From Ignavibacteria bacterium (lineage in GTDB: Bacteria > Bacteroidota > Ignavibacteria > Kapaibacteriales > UBA4661): DNA of 64,000 nt. The position numbers and the translations under genes were made by a program. The number at the start of each line of letters is the position of its first letter. Position 1 is the stretch's first letter. Below the pieces are notes generated by a model. The model saw nothing but the letters and a program-made list of their open reading frames with translations, searched no databases and was not told the DNA's origin. This document shows positions 35,455 through 45,230 of the stretch, one piece after another. The stretch lies in the NCBI GenBank assembly GCA_014654705.1, contig JACVZY010000018.1, positions 1-64,000 on the forward strand, given 5' to 3'.

Positions 35455-36294
35455 ATGAACCCCATTCTCGCCGGAGCAATAGACATCGGTAATACGCGAA
35501 TCAAGATTCTTGCCGACGGACAGTTTTTCGCCGCCGACCTGAATACTAACTGGCAAGAGCCAATGCACAAGTATTTATGGAATTTTTCCGGCAAACAGGT
35601 TTTGTTTGGTGTTTCGTCGGTTAATCCCGATGTGTATGCCCAACTTGAAAGCGAACTCAAAAAGCGCAGCAACGTCCGTTGGAATCCGCTTGCCGATATT
35701 GTTCGCGCTCAAACGCTCATTGACGTTTCGGGGATACAGGGTATCGGTAGTGACCGCGTACTGAGCCTGATTGGGGCATTACATCATAATCTTCAGCACA
35801 ATCCCACGCTTGTCGCGCCGCTCATCACAGTTGACTGCGGGACGGCAGTAACTATCAACGCTGCCAACACACGGCGTAAATGCTTGGGCGGGGCAATACT
35901 TCCGGGCGTAGGAACGCAATTACGCGCCCTGCATCATTTCACGCAACTCTTGCCCGAAGTCGAACCCGGATTTGAAGATGCTACTTCCGGCACAAATACG
36001 GCGCAAGCAATGCGTATCGGCGTTGTACGTGGTATTGGCGGGGCAATTAAAGAAATAGTCGAAAGCATTGTCGGAAAGGAATTTCAGGGCGAAAGCCCGC
36101 TCGTCTTCATCACAGGAGGCGATGCCGCTATGGTGCAAAGAGCACTTGGCGACTGGCGCTTACAACCACAACACGAGCAGCATTTGGTGCTCTACGGCGC
36201 AAGCGCCCTTATGTCGCAATGGATGCAAGAATACACCGCCGGAAAGCAGTCTGCAAACGAGTTGACAAGCGGTTTTGCGCAAATAGTAGCATGA
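35455..36294 (+). CDS. coaX: Type III pantothenate kinase
   Basis: CoaX phosphorylates pantothenate, the first step of coenzyme A synthesis, and is not feedback-inhibited by CoA. The 279-residue protein of the ASKHA fold shows AIDIGNTRIK (phosphate 1 motif), GIGSDRVLSLIGA (the GxDR substrate motif), ITVDCGTAVTIN (phosphate 2 motif), LGGAILPGVG and ITGGDA (adenosine motif). The ATG at 35455 gives the normal start (MNPILAGAIDIGNT); the frame continues upstream to 35386 without family similarity. It is a single gene after a terminator. Length is slightly above the usual ~255, because of loops in the C-terminal half. Confidence 0.93.
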   Translation: MNPILAGAIDIGNTRIKILADGQFFAADLNTNWQEPMHKYLWNFSGKQVLFGVSSVNPDVYAQLESELKKRSNVRWNPLADIVRAQTLIDVSGIQGIGSDRVLSLIGALHHNLQHNPTLVAPLITVDCGTAVTINAANTRRKCLGGAILPGVGTQLRALHHFTQLLPEVEPGFEDATSGTNTAQAMRIGVVRGIGGAIKEIVESIVGKEFQGESPLVFITGGDAAMVQRALGDWRLQPQHEQHLVLYGASALMSQWMQEYTAGKQSANELTSGFAQIVA

Positions 36295-36605
36295 ACTCAG
36301 AGGAGCATAAAAGCTCATTCCATAGCAACGATGCTACCACAACCGCTTCATGGCACGGTTGACAGAGCAAATTGCGAAAGATAAAAAAAAATGATACATT
36401 TGTACTTGTGAATAACGACACTCTTCATACCGAAACCAATGTGCGAATATCGCACAAGCGCCGATTATCGCGGCTTGGATTATCAAGGTTTGCAATACAA
36501 CCTTCGTGTGATAGATTTCTTTCGCTGAATATGCGCCCTTTGCTTGACATTCCCTTTTTGGATGTTCACAAAGGGTATTTTTTTGAATCTTCCTCATCTC
36601 GCGCT
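36295..36605 (+). other. Leader region before the small gene and carB
   Basis: This 311-base A+T-rich stretch has no convincing protein start, although the frame of the next gene stays open back to a TTG at 36372. CCCTTT (36551-36556) and AAAGGG (36570-36575) could form a short hairpin followed by TATTTTTTTG; a second CCCTTT lies at 36538. That could be a weak attenuator or a regulatory RNA structure. No RNA family is recognised. Confidence 0.3.
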
Positions 36606-36812
36606 ATGATGACTGATGCTCTACGCAATGATACGGATTTTCTTCTCTCTAATCCTGCAACAGCAGAAAGCATCCTTAGTTCTCTACGAAATATAGAACA
36701 GGGTGTCAATCTTGTGGAAATCACCACCGAAAGCTGGGAAGAAAAAGATTCGTTCCCAATTGTAGGGGTTATCTCAATTGCAAATCATACCACGAATAAC
36801 TTCAATCAATAA
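36606..36812 (+). CDS. Small protein, possibly antitoxin-like
   Basis: From ATG 36606 the frame encodes 68 residues (MMTDALRNDTDFLLSNPATA...). The segment FLLSNPATAESILSSLRNIEQG resembles the C-terminal helix of Phd/YefM/RelB-type antitoxins, which binds the toxin. No toxin gene follows; carB starts three bases after its stop. The frame is open for 78 more codons upstream, so the protein could be longer (start TTG at 36372, 146 residues). The gene may be a remnant or a chance frame; I regard it as plausible only. Confidence 0.4.
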   Translation: MMTDALRNDTDFLLSNPATAESILSSLRNIEQGVNLVEITTESWEEKDSFPIVGVISIANHTTNNFNQ

Positions 36813-36815
36813 CCC

Positions 36816-39800
36816 ATGCCAAAACGCACCGACCTCCATACTATCCTCGTCATCGGCTCCGGTCCTATCGTCATCGGGCAAGCCTGCGAATTTGATTATA
36901 GTGGCACTCAAGCCTGCAAAGCCCTACGCGAAGAGGGTTTTCGCGTCGTGCTGATAAATTCAAATCCCGCAACGATTATGACCGACCCAGACATAGCGGA
37001 TGCAACCTACATTGAACCAATAACATCGGAGTACATCGAAGCCATTATCGCCAAAGAGCGCCCCGACGCGATTCTTCCGACCGTCGGCGGACAAACGGCG
37101 CTCAATGCCGCTCTGGAATTGCACCGCTTAGGCATTTTGGAGAAATATGGCGTGGAGCTTATCGGCTCAAAGCCGGAATCTATCAAAATGGCGGAAGACC
37201 GCGAAGAATTTCTCGAAGCAATGAAGCGTTGCGGCTTGGAGATGCCTAAAGGCGGCTTTGTGAACTCACTCGTAGAAGGCTGGGCGATTGCAAAAGAAAT
37301 CGGCACATTTCCGCTTATTATTCGCCCCTCCTTCACGCTGGGCGGCACAGGCGGCGGCATTGCCTACGATGCAGAAGATTTTGTCCAAAAGTTGAGCGCA
37401 GGCTTGGAAGCAAGCCCTGTACGGCGCGTTCTTGTGGAAGAGAGCATCATCGGTTGGAAAGAATACGAACTCGAAGTAATGCGGGATACAAAGGATAATT
37501 GCGTGATTGTCTGCTCCATCGAAAATTTCGACCCAATGGGCGTTCACACCGGCGACAGTATCACGGTAGCGCCCGCACAAACGCTCACCGACCGCGAATA
37601 CCAATTCATGCGCGACGCAGCACTGGCAATTATGCGCGAAATCGGCGTGGAAACAGGTGGCTCTAACGTACAGTTTGCCGTCAACCCCAAAGATGGGCGC
37701 TTAATTATTATTGAGATGAACCCCCGCGTTTCGCGTTCTTCGGCACTGGCATCGAAAGCAACGGGTTTCCCGATTGCCAAAATCGCAGCGAAACTTGCCA
37801 TTGGCTACACGCTGGACGAAATCACGAACGACATCACGAAGAAAACGCCAGCCTGCTTCGAGCCGACGATTGATTACGTGGTCGTGAAAGCGCCGCGCTG
37901 GGATTTTGAGAAATTCAAAGGTGTTGATGACGAACTTAACGTCCAGATGAAATCGGTTGGTGAAGCAATGTCCTTCGGTCGCACGTTCAAAGAAGCGCTC
38001 CAAAAGGCATTACGCAGCATTGAGAAAAGCCGTTACGGTTTCGGCTATGACAACGCCTCGTTTCTTGAGCCAATTTCCACCTTCCGTGTAGATAAAGAAG
38101 TCCATTTGAAGCGGCTTTTCCGTCGCAAATCCGATTCCATTTTCGACCTCGCCGAAGCACTCAGAATGGGCATGACGACCGACGAAATCCACGCAGCAAC
38201 AAAGTATGACGTGTGGTTCATTGAGCAATGCCGCGAAATTGTGAATGAGGCAGAGCAACTATTAGCCGATTACCGAGCTTTCTCAAATACCACTCAGAAT
38301 TTCCTCGCAACGCTTGATGCCGCGCGACTTTTCCACCTGAAGCAATACGGTTTTTCTGACCGCCAATTAGCACTGCTCACCGGCACAACAGAAGCCGAGG
38401 TACGCAAACACCGCATCACGCAAGGCATTAAGCCTGTCTTCAAAACGATTGATACGTGCGCCGCTGAGTTTGAATCCGAAACGCCGTATCACTACTCCAC
38501 CTACGAACAGGAGAACGAGTCGGTGCGCTCTCCGCGCAAAAAAGTAGTAATTCTGGGCGGCGGTCCAAACCGCATCGGACAGGGCATTGAGTTCGATTAT
38601 TGCTGTGTGCAAGCCGTTTTTGCCTTGAAGCAAGCGGGCTACGAAGCAATTATGATTAACTGCAATCCCGAAACTGTTTCCACCGATTACGACATTACCG
38701 ACAAACTATACTTTGAGCCGCTCACGCTGGAAGACGTGCTGAACGTGCTGGAACACGAGCAGCCCGACGGTGTCATCGTTACCTTCGGCGGGCAAACTCC
38801 GCTCAAACTCGCCCATGCTATTGATGAAGCGGGCTTCCGTATTCTCGGCACATCGCCCGAAGGCATTGACCTCGCCGAAGACCGCAAACGTTTTGGCAAA
38901 CTTATTGATGAACTCAAAATTCCTTGCCCCAAATACGGTACGGCGACAACGGTTGACGAGGCAATCACTATTGCGGCGCGTATCGGCTATCCCGTACTCG
39001 TGCGTCCCAGCTATGTGCTAGGCGGACGCTCAATGCAGATTTGCTACAACGATGCTTCCTTGCGCGAATACATGAGCCGCGCCATCAACGTCTCGCCGGA
39101 GCGCCCAATTTTGGTTGACCAATTTCTGGAAAATGCTTACGAATTTGATGTGGACGCAGTCTGTAATAGCGGCGAAGGCGACGCAAAGCGCATCGTAATA
39201 GGCGGCGTGATGCAGCACATCGAAGAAGCCGGTGTCCATTCGGGCGATTCTTCGTGTGTGCTGCCGCCGTACAACATCACCAACGAGCAATTCGACCGCC
39301 TCATTGAGTACACCCGCACTCTAGCACGGGCATTGAACGTGGTGGGCTTGATGAACATTCAATTTGCCATGCAGGACGACGACATTTACGTTCTGGAGGT
39401 CAATCCCAGAGCCTCGCGTACGGTTCCTTTCATCTCCAAAGCGCGTGGCGTCTCGCTGGCGCAAATTGCAACATGGCTAATGGTCGGCAACTCCTTCGGC
39501 GACGAAGGCGTTCCTGCGATTGATGATTTCTCGTTGGCAACGAACCGCGTGGCGATTAAAGAATCGGTGTTTCCATTCAACAAATTCCCGAAAGCGAATT
39601 TGTACTTGGGACCCGAAATGCGCTCCACAGGCGAGGTGATGGGCATAGACACTACCTTCGGCAGCGCAATGATGAAAGCGAATATTTCCGCAGGTATCAA
39701 CATTCCGCAGACCGGGCGCATCTTTGCTTCGCTCTGCGACCGTGATAAAACCTCACGTGCAGCGCAAATGATTAAAAGCTACAACGACATGGGTTTTGAA

Positions 39801-40115
39801 ATTCTCGCCACGCAAGGCACGGCTGATTGGCTCAAGAATCACGGCGTGGAAGCCGCAACACTGCTTAAATACTACGAAGGCAGCCCGAATGTGATTGACC
39901 GCATTGAGCAGGGCGATATTCACCTTGTCATCAATACGCCCAAAGGCGAGAATTCCCGTGTGGACGAAATGGTGATGGGACGCGCTGCGATGAAGTTCAA
40001 GGTGCCGTTCATCACGACGCTGGCTGCTGCACAAGCGAGTTTGAAGGGGCTTCAGTTCATGCGTTCCGGCGGAACGGGGCAAGTGAAGCCGCTTCAGGAG
40101 TATTATGCGGAGTAA
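36816..40115 (+). CDS. carB: Carbamoyl-phosphate synthase large subunit
   Basis: At 1099 residues this is a complete CarB, which makes carbamoyl phosphate for arginine and pyrimidine synthesis from bicarbonate, two ATP and ammonia passed from CarA. Two ATP-grasp halves are visible: the first starts at [21 protein letters not shown] (residues 13-33) with [21 protein letters not shown], the second at [21 protein letters not shown] (near 580) with [18 protein letters not shown]. The C-terminal regulatory MGS-like domain ([10 protein letters not shown] to the end) includes LVINTPKG. The first carB domain is a few tens of residues longer than E. coli's. carA is not nearby. It is followed within 34 bases by the TraB/GumN gene. 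Confidence 0.98.
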   Translation: MPKRTDLHTILVIGSGPIVIGQACEFDYSGTQACKALREEGFRVVLINSNPATIMTDPDIADATYIEPITSEYIEAIIAKERPDAILPTVGGQTALNAALELHRLGILEKYGVELIGSKPESIKMAEDREEFLEAMKRCGLEMPKGGFVNSLVEGWAIAKEIGTFPLIIRPSFTLGGTGGGIAYDAEDFVQKLSAGLEASPVRRVLVEESIIGWKEYELEVMRDTKDNCVIVCSIENFDPMGVHTGDSITVAPAQTLTDREYQFMRDAALAIMREIGVETGGSNVQFAVNPKDGRLIIIEMNPRVSRSSALASKATGFPIAKIAAKLAIGYTLDEITNDITKKTPACFEPTIDYVVVKAPRWDFEKFKGVDDELNVQMKSVGEAMSFGRTFKEALQKALRSIEKSRYGFGYDNASFLEPISTFRVDKEVHLKRLFRRKSDSIFDLAEALRMGMTTDEIHAATKYDVWFIEQCREIVNEAEQLLADYRAFSNTTQNFLATLDAARLFHLKQYGFSDRQLALLTGTTEAEVRKHRITQGIKPVFKTIDTCAAEFESETPYHYSTYEQENESVRSPRKKVVILGGGPNRIGQGIEFDYCCVQAVFALKQAGYEAIMINCNPETVSTDYDITDKLYFEPLTLEDVLNVLEHEQPDGVIVTFGGQTPLKLAHAIDEAGFRILGTSPEGIDLAEDRKRFGKLIDELKIPCPKYGTATTVDEAITIAARIGYPVLVRPSYVLGGRSMQICYNDASLREYMSRAINVSPERPILVDQFLENAYEFDVDAVCNSGEGDAKRIVIGGVMQHIEEAGVHSGDSSCVLPPYNITNEQFDRLIEYTRTLARALNVVGLMNIQFAMQDDDIYVLEVNPRASRTVPFISKARGVSLAQIATWLMVGNSFGDEGVPAIDDFSLATNRVAIKESVFPFNKFPKANLYLGPEMRSTGEVMGIDTTFGSAMMKANISAGINIPQTGRIFASLCDRDKTSRAAQMIKSYNDMGFEILATQGTADWLKNHGVEAATLLKYYEGSPNVIDRIEQGDIHLVINTPKGENSRVDEMVMGRAAMKFKVPFITTLAAAQASLKGLQFMRSGGTGQVKPLQEYYAE

Positions 40116-40149
40116 AGAATTCACGAAACAGTAACATAGCTCAAATACT

Positions 40150-41091
40150 ATGAAAGCCCGATTATTACTGGTAATTCTGATGCTGATTGCACCATTGGTT
40201 ATGCTCTCCGCGCAACCAATGCTACAAAATTCGCTTCTTTGGCGGATTTCCGGCAAAGGGCTTGTAAAGCCATCCTATTTATATGGAACAATTCATGTAA
40301 TCTGTCCGCAAGATTATGTATTGCTTGGGCAAACGATTGAGGCGATGAACCGATGTAGGCGTATTGCTTTTGAAATAGATTTGTTCAATAAACAAGAGGC
40401 AACGATTATTGCACAACAATATATCAATTCTCAGCCCAATAACTACAAACGTTGGCTAGGTGAAAAAGACTACGAACAGGTGCGGCAATTCATGGCAACA
40501 ACCGCTAAAATTTCTGATACAACATGGATGAAGGTACGACCTTTTGTTCTTGGAAGATTGGTTCTAAAAAAAATGATGAATTGCATGGAACTTGGCGCAG
40601 AACAAGTTGTGTGGGGTATCTCAAGACGTGATAACGATAAACGTGGTTACGTCCATGAATTTATCGGTTTGGAAAATGCCGCAGACTATGAGAAATTGAG
40701 ATTTCATCCTACCGAACAAGATTCCACAGAGGCTCGCTATCTTCACCGATGGATCTGTCATTGGAAAGAGTCTCAACAAGCTATGCAGCATCTTGTCAAT
40801 CTCTACAAAACCGAAGATATTGCCGGAATGCAAAATCTTTCAGAATTTATTCCATATTCCAAAACACAAACGGATACGAAGCAGGTTCAAAAGCAAAAAG
40901 TGGTTCTCGTGGATAACCGAAATCGTCTATGGCTTCTACGCATGGAAAAAATGATGCAAGAAAAACCGACATTTTTTGCTGTTGGTGCAGGGCATTTAGC
41001 CGGAAAAGAAGGTTTAATCACACTCCTACGCAATCAAGGCTACAACCTTGAACCAATAACCAAACGCGAACAAGTTCTTAATTTCAAGTAA
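40150..41091 (+). CDS. TraB/GumN family protein
   Basis: The 313-residue exported protein has a signal peptide (KARLLLVILMLIAPLVMLSAQ) and both signature ends of the TraB/GumN family: SYLYGTIHV (residues 42-50) and AVGAGHLAGKEGLITLLRNQGY (near 280-300). The conserved GxxH at each end suggests a metal-dependent hydrolase fold related to the Tiki proteases, but bacterial substrates are not established. It lies 34 bases after carB and 9 bases before the hexosaminidase gene, so the three are probably cotranscribed. Confidence 0.85.
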   Translation: MKARLLLVILMLIAPLVMLSAQPMLQNSLLWRISGKGLVKPSYLYGTIHVICPQDYVLLGQTIEAMNRCRRIAFEIDLFNKQEATIIAQQYINSQPNNYKRWLGEKDYEQVRQFMATTAKISDTTWMKVRPFVLGRLVLKKMMNCMELGAEQVVWGISRRDNDKRGYVHEFIGLENAADYEKLRFHPTEQDSTEARYLHRWICHWKESQQAMQHLVNLYKTEDIAGMQNLSEFIPYSKTQTDTKQVQKQKVVLVDNRNRLWLLRMEKMMQEKPTFFAVGAGHLAGKEGLITLLRNQGYNLEPITKREQVLNFK

Positions 41092-41100
41092 ACATTTTCC

Positions 41101-42222
41101 ATGAAAAAAACACTTCTTTCCATATTTATTCTCTCATTTACTATTGCGTCAGGTTCGTGTATAGCACAAACACGCGACTCGCTCGACCTCAAAATCGCGC
41201 AAATGCTTCTCGTCGGCTTTCGTGGTATGACACTTGCCGAAAGTGACCCATTTTTACGTGATGTGAAAGCAGGACGTGTGGGAAGTGTGATTTTGTTCGA
41301 TTACGACGTTCCAACGAAAGAATACAAACGCAATATCGAGTCGCCCCAGCAAGTACGAGCACTCACGGCGCAGCTTCGCAAAGCCGCCAGCGAAAGTGGA
41401 ACAGGCATTCCCCTTTTCGTTAGCATTGACCAAGAAGGCGGCAGGGTAAATCGCTTAAAACCACGCTATGGCTTTCCCGCTTCGGTTTCACAGCAATATT
41501 TGGGCAAATTGAACAACCCTGATTCTACCCGCTTCTATGCAGCAAAGACCGCACAAACACTTGCTGAGAATGGTTTCAATCTCAACTTTGCCCCGTCTGT
41601 GGATGTGAACGTTAATCCCGACAATCCCGTTATCGGCAAGGTAGAACGGAGTTTTTCAGCAGAACCACGAGTCGTAGCCGCTCAAGCGGCGATTATTATT
41701 GAAGAACATCGCAAGCAAGGTATCATCACGACGTTGAAGCATTTTCCCGGACATGGCTCATCGAAAGCAGATTCGCACAAAGGGTTTGTGGATGTAAGCG
41801 ATACGTGGAAGCCTGATGAAATCAAACCTTACGCCGACCTCATTGCCAAAGGCAACGTGGATATGATTATGACTGCGCATATTTTCAACAATCGCTTAGA
41901 TGCGAATGTTCCGGCAACACTTTCAAAGCGCATCATTACGGGAATCTTACGCGACAGCTTGAAGTATCAAGGCGTGATTATTTCCGACGACATGCAAATG
42001 GGCGCAATAGCTGACCACTACGGGCTTGAGACAGCATTGGAAAAGTGTATCAATGCAGGCGTGGATATTGTTTGCTTCGGAAATAATCTTCAATATGACC
42101 CAGATATTATTACGAAAGCGATGAGCATAATTAAACGTTTGGTCGTGGAAGGAAAAATCCCTCGCACAAGGATTGATGAATCATACAAGCGAATTATTGC
42201 ACTAAAAAACAACATCAAATAA
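41101..42222 (+). CDS. Glycoside hydrolase family 3 beta-N-acetylhexosaminidase
   Basis: The 373-residue enzyme has a signal peptide (LLSIFILSFTIASGSCIAQ), so unlike cytoplasmic NagZ it should act in the periplasm. The GH3 motif KHFPGHGSSKADSHKG carries the His/Asp acid-base dyad loop typical of N-acetylglucosaminidases, and VIISDDMQMGAI carries the nucleophile Asp. SIDQEGGRVNRL is another family block. It likely removes GlcNAc from peptidoglycan fragments or other glycans. It begins 9 bases after the GumN-like gene and ends 13 bases before the PseI-type gene. Confidence 0.93.
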   Translation: MKKTLLSIFILSFTIASGSCIAQTRDSLDLKIAQMLLVGFRGMTLAESDPFLRDVKAGRVGSVILFDYDVPTKEYKRNIESPQQVRALTAQLRKAASESGTGIPLFVSIDQEGGRVNRLKPRYGFPASVSQQYLGKLNNPDSTRFYAAKTAQTLAENGFNLNFAPSVDVNVNPDNPVIGKVERSFSAEPRVVAAQAAIIIEEHRKQGIITTLKHFPGHGSSKADSHKGFVDVSDTWKPDEIKPYADLIAKGNVDMIMTAHIFNNRLDANVPATLSKRIITGILRDSLKYQGVIISDDMQMGAIADHYGLETALEKCINAGVDIVCFGNNLQYDPDIITKAMSIIKRLVVEGKIPRTRIDESYKRIIALKNNIK

Positions 42223-42235
42223 TCAACACCATATC

Positions 42236-43288
42236 ATGCAAGACTTTCACATAGGCAAGCATACTATCGGCACGGCTCACAAACCCTTTGTTATCGCTGA
42301 GATGAGCGGCAATCATAATCAATCGCTTGACCGTGCGCTAGAAATTGTTGAAGCAGCCGCGAAATCGGGCGCACACGCTATCAAGCTCCAGACCTACACG
42401 GCGGACACAATGACGCTTGATTTGCAAGACGGGGATTTTTACATCAGCGACCCCAATAGCCTTTGGAAAGGTGAATCGCTGCACAAACTCTACCAGCAAG
42501 CATATACACCGTGGGAATGGCACAAGCCTATCTTCGACCACGCACGGAAATTGGGATTGGAAGCATTTAGTTCGCCATTCGATGAAACAGCAGTGGATTT
42601 TCTGGAAGAATTGGGCGTACCGTGCTACAAAATAGCGTCGTTTGAAAATACCCATCTGCCGCTTATCCGCAAAGCAGCGCGGACGGGCAAGCCACTTATC
42701 ATCTCAACCGGTATGGCAAGTGTTGCAGATCTGGACGAAGCCGTCCGCGCCGCACGAGAGGCGGGCTGTAACAATTTAATCTTGCTCAAGTGCACCAGCA
42801 CCTACCCCGCAACACCGGAGAACACGAACCTTCTCACCATTCCGCATTTACGCGAACTGTTTGGCTGCCACGTTGGGCTGTCTGACCACACGATGGGCAT
42901 TGGCGTATCGGTAGCTTCGGTGGCGCTGGGGGCGCGAGTAATTGAGAAGCATTTCACTCTTCGTCGTGCGGACGGTGGCGTAGATTCGACATTTTCGATG
43001 GAACCGGAAGAAATGGCAGCCATTGTCATTGAGTCCGAGCGAGCGCACCAAGCACTTGGCGCAATTACCTACGGCGCAACCGAAAAAGAGAAGAAATCGC
43101 TCCAGTTCCGCCGCTCGCTCTTTGTTGCAAAGGATATGCACGCAGGCGAGACTTTTACGGCAGAAAATTTACGCATCGTTCGTCCCGGAAGCGGCTTGCC
43201 ACCGAAGTTTTACGAGACACTACTCGGTAGAACCGTAAAGCACGACCTCAAAAAAGGTACGCCCGTGAGCTGGGATATATTGGGATAA
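42236..43288 (+). CDS. pseI: Pseudaminic acid synthase (NeuB family)
   Basis: The 350-residue enzyme condenses a six-carbon amino sugar with phosphoenolpyruvate to a nine-carbon nonulosonic acid in the cytoplasm. It follows Campylobacter PseI along its length: FVIAEMSGNHNQSLDRALEI, IKLQTYTADTMTLD, YTPWEWHKPIFDHA, KIASFENTHLPLIR, LKCTSTYPA and VGLSDHTMGIG, ending in an antifreeze-like SAF domain (SLFVAKDMHAGETFTAENLR...PGSGLPPKF). All metal and PEP-binding blocks look intact. It is the first gene of the surface-sugar cassette. Legionaminic acid synthase is the alternative; the resemblance to PseI is closer by eye. Confidence 0.9.
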   Translation: MQDFHIGKHTIGTAHKPFVIAEMSGNHNQSLDRALEIVEAAAKSGAHAIKLQTYTADTMTLDLQDGDFYISDPNSLWKGESLHKLYQQAYTPWEWHKPIFDHARKLGLEAFSSPFDETAVDFLEELGVPCYKIASFENTHLPLIRKAARTGKPLIISTGMASVADLDEAVRAAREAGCNNLILLKCTSTYPATPENTNLLTIPHLRELFGCHVGLSDHTMGIGVSVASVALGARVIEKHFTLRRADGGVDSTFSMEPEEMAAIVIESERAHQALGAITYGATEKEKKSLQFRRSLFVAKDMHAGETFTAENLRIVRPGSGLPPKFYETLLGRTVKHDLKKGTPVSWDILG

Positions 43289-43306
43289 ATCATCCCGGCA
43301 TCAGAG

Positions 43307-43355
43307 GTAAACACGGGTTTTGAAGAACACACAATTCATCAAAATCCGTGTTTAC
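43307..43355. repeat. Inverted repeat between pseI and the aldo/keto reductase gene
   Basis: A 17-base arm (GTAAACACGGGTTTTGA, 43307-43323) pairs with TCAAAATCCGTGTTTAC (43339-43355) with one G-T wobble. It lies 18 bases after the pseI stop. It may be a REPIN-type element or a weak terminator dividing the cassette. The core resembles the arms at 5278-5339. Confidence 0.55.
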
Positions 43356-43424
43356 TTTTAGTTTCATTCTATTTATTTAGCCAAACGGCTATCCACGAAT
43401 CGCTTTCCACCACTCAGAGGCATT

Positions 43425-44312
43425 ATGCTGCACAAACTTGTTCTCGGCACGGTTCAACTCGGTATGCCCTACGGTATCAACAATACAAGCGGGCAGCCCA
43501 GCAATGAAGAAGCGTTTACACTATTGCGCGAGGCGTGGACGCTTGGCATACGCACACTGGACACCGCCGATGCTTACGGTACGGCAATAGAGCGTATTGG
43601 TGATTTTCACGCACATCATAACGCAACTTCTTCGGAACGCTTTCGTATTATTACAAAGTTTCATGCCGACTCCGGCACAGAACTTCTCACAAAAACGCCT
43701 CAAACCCTCACAAAACTTCACGTCCCATCGCTCACCTGCTACCAGTACCATCGCTTTTCTGACGTTTCAGCGTTTCCGCATATTCAGAACCAATTACAAA
43801 CCCTCAAAGAACAGGGCGTTATTGAGCGCATTGGCGTTTCGGTCTATACAAACGACGAAATTGCCGCCGCCGCCTCATCACCGCTGATTGATGTGATTCA
43901 GTTCCCTTTCAATCTGCTGGACAATATGCGTCTTCGGGGCGATGCAATGCGACACGCCAAGGATTGCGGAAAGGAACTGCACACACGCTCGGTCTTTCTG
44001 CAAGGATTATTTTTCAAATCTCTGGAGGATTTTCCGGCAAAACTAGCACCGCTTCAATCTGCTATTCAACGCTTGCACAGGCTTTGTAAAAGCAGTAACT
44101 TTGCTCTTCGCACAATGCAAGAATTGGCGCTCAATTATGCGCTCCACAATCCGCTTATTGATGCTGTTCTGTTTGGCGTGGAAACAGCTTCCCAGCTTAC
44201 CGAGACACTTGGTGCTGTCCGCGACAATTTTGACCCCGCGTTGGCACGAGAAATCGACGCTCTGACTGTCCCAGATTACCAGTTACTGAACCCAGTCCAT
44301 TGGTCGTCATAA
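43425..44312 (+). CDS. Aldo/keto reductase
   Basis: The 295-residue protein is a TIM-barrel aldo/keto reductase: LGTVQLGMPYG at the start, DTADAYG with the catalytic Tyr, ITKFH with the Lys, and YQYHRFSD. LQGLFF near residue 188 resembles enzymes found in nonulosonate and O-antigen clusters. It would use NAD(P)H in the cytoplasm. The context suggests reduction or oxidation of a sugar intermediate, but the substrate cannot be read. It is separated from pseI by an inverted repeat and followed by the spsF-like gene. Confidence 0.88.
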   Translation: MLHKLVLGTVQLGMPYGINNTSGQPSNEEAFTLLREAWTLGIRTLDTADAYGTAIERIGDFHAHHNATSSERFRIITKFHADSGTELLTKTPQTLTKLHVPSLTCYQYHRFSDVSAFPHIQNQLQTLKEQGVIERIGVSVYTNDEIAAAASSPLIDVIQFPFNLLDNMRLRGDAMRHAKDCGKELHTRSVFLQGLFFKSLEDFPAKLAPLQSAIQRLHRLCKSSNFALRTMQELALNYALHNPLIDAVLFGVETASQLTETLGAVRDNFDPALAREIDALTVPDYQLLNPVHWSS

Positions 44313-44399
44313 AAACATTCCATCAACGATGAATTTTGAGAGAGATTTTGCATGGGTTTCGCCAAAACATATAAAGCCATTTAACCGAATGAAATTATT

Positions 44400-45191
44400 A
44401 TGACCAATATCGTCGCCATTGTCCAAGCCCGCATGACTTCTACACGTCTGCCGGGCAAAGTCTTGAAAGCACTTGGAAGCAAGCCTGCATTGGCTTATGT
44501 TATCCATCAGCTTTCGGGCGCACAGCGCGTCAACCATATCGTCCTCGCTACCAGCACGGAGGACAGTGACGAACCGCTTGTACAGTGGGCGCGACGAGCA
44601 AAAGTTGATTGCTTTCGCGGCAGCCTCGCGGATGTGTTAGACAGATACTATCACACAGCCCTGCACTGTAAAGCAGACGTAGTAGTGCGCATTACCGCAG
44701 ATTGTCCGCTTCTTGACCCGACCGTTGTAGATAAATGCGTTGAACGTTTCTTGCAAGGCGATTGCGATTATGTATCGAATGTCAATCCGCCCACCTTTCC
44801 TGACGGTTTGGACAATGAGGTGATGAGTTTTGCAGCGCTGGAACGCGCATGGAAACAGGCTTCTCTGACGGCAGAGCGTGAACACGTGACACTCTACATT
44901 CGCAACCACCCTGAACTTTTTCGTTTGGCAAATGTTGAGAACTCCCACGATTACAGCAAAATGCGCTGGACCTTGGACACGCCCGAAGATTATGCCTTTC
45001 TCAACCGCGTTATTCAAAAATTAGAAATGAATCATATTCGGGAGCACAGCCCCCGTTTTACCATGAATGAGGTATTGGAATTATTACACACTGATAAAAG
45101 TCTTCTCGAAACCGCTACTGCACCAATGGATTTTGCAGAAAAAGAGCGGTATTTTTCTTCGCTCCAGCACGACTTTATGCCGCGTTTGTGA
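44400..45191 (+). CDS. SpsF-type cytidylyltransferase family protein
   Basis: The 263-residue protein opens with the nucleotidyltransferase signature VAIVQARMTSTRLPGKVL and contains RITADCPLLDPTVVD (metal-binding Asp) and FPDGLDNEV. This is the SpsF branch related to CMP-sialic acid and CMP-KDO synthetases. In this cassette it may activate the nonulosonic acid made by the PseI-type enzyme with CTP. The alternative is a glycosylation helper acting on another sugar. It lies 39 bases before the aminotransferase gene. Confidence 0.85.
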   Translation: MTNIVAIVQARMTSTRLPGKVLKALGSKPALAYVIHQLSGAQRVNHIVLATSTEDSDEPLVQWARRAKVDCFRGSLADVLDRYYHTALHCKADVVVRITADCPLLDPTVVDKCVERFLQGDCDYVSNVNPPTFPDGLDNEVMSFAALERAWKQASLTAEREHVTLYIRNHPELFRLANVENSHDYSKMRWTLDTPEDYAFLNRVIQKLEMNHIREHSPRFTMNEVLELLHTDKSLLETATAPMDFAEKERYFSSLQHDFMPRL

Positions 45192-45230
45192 GCTAATCAT
45201 CTCACTTTCTTCGCACTTTTTTCTTTTTTC

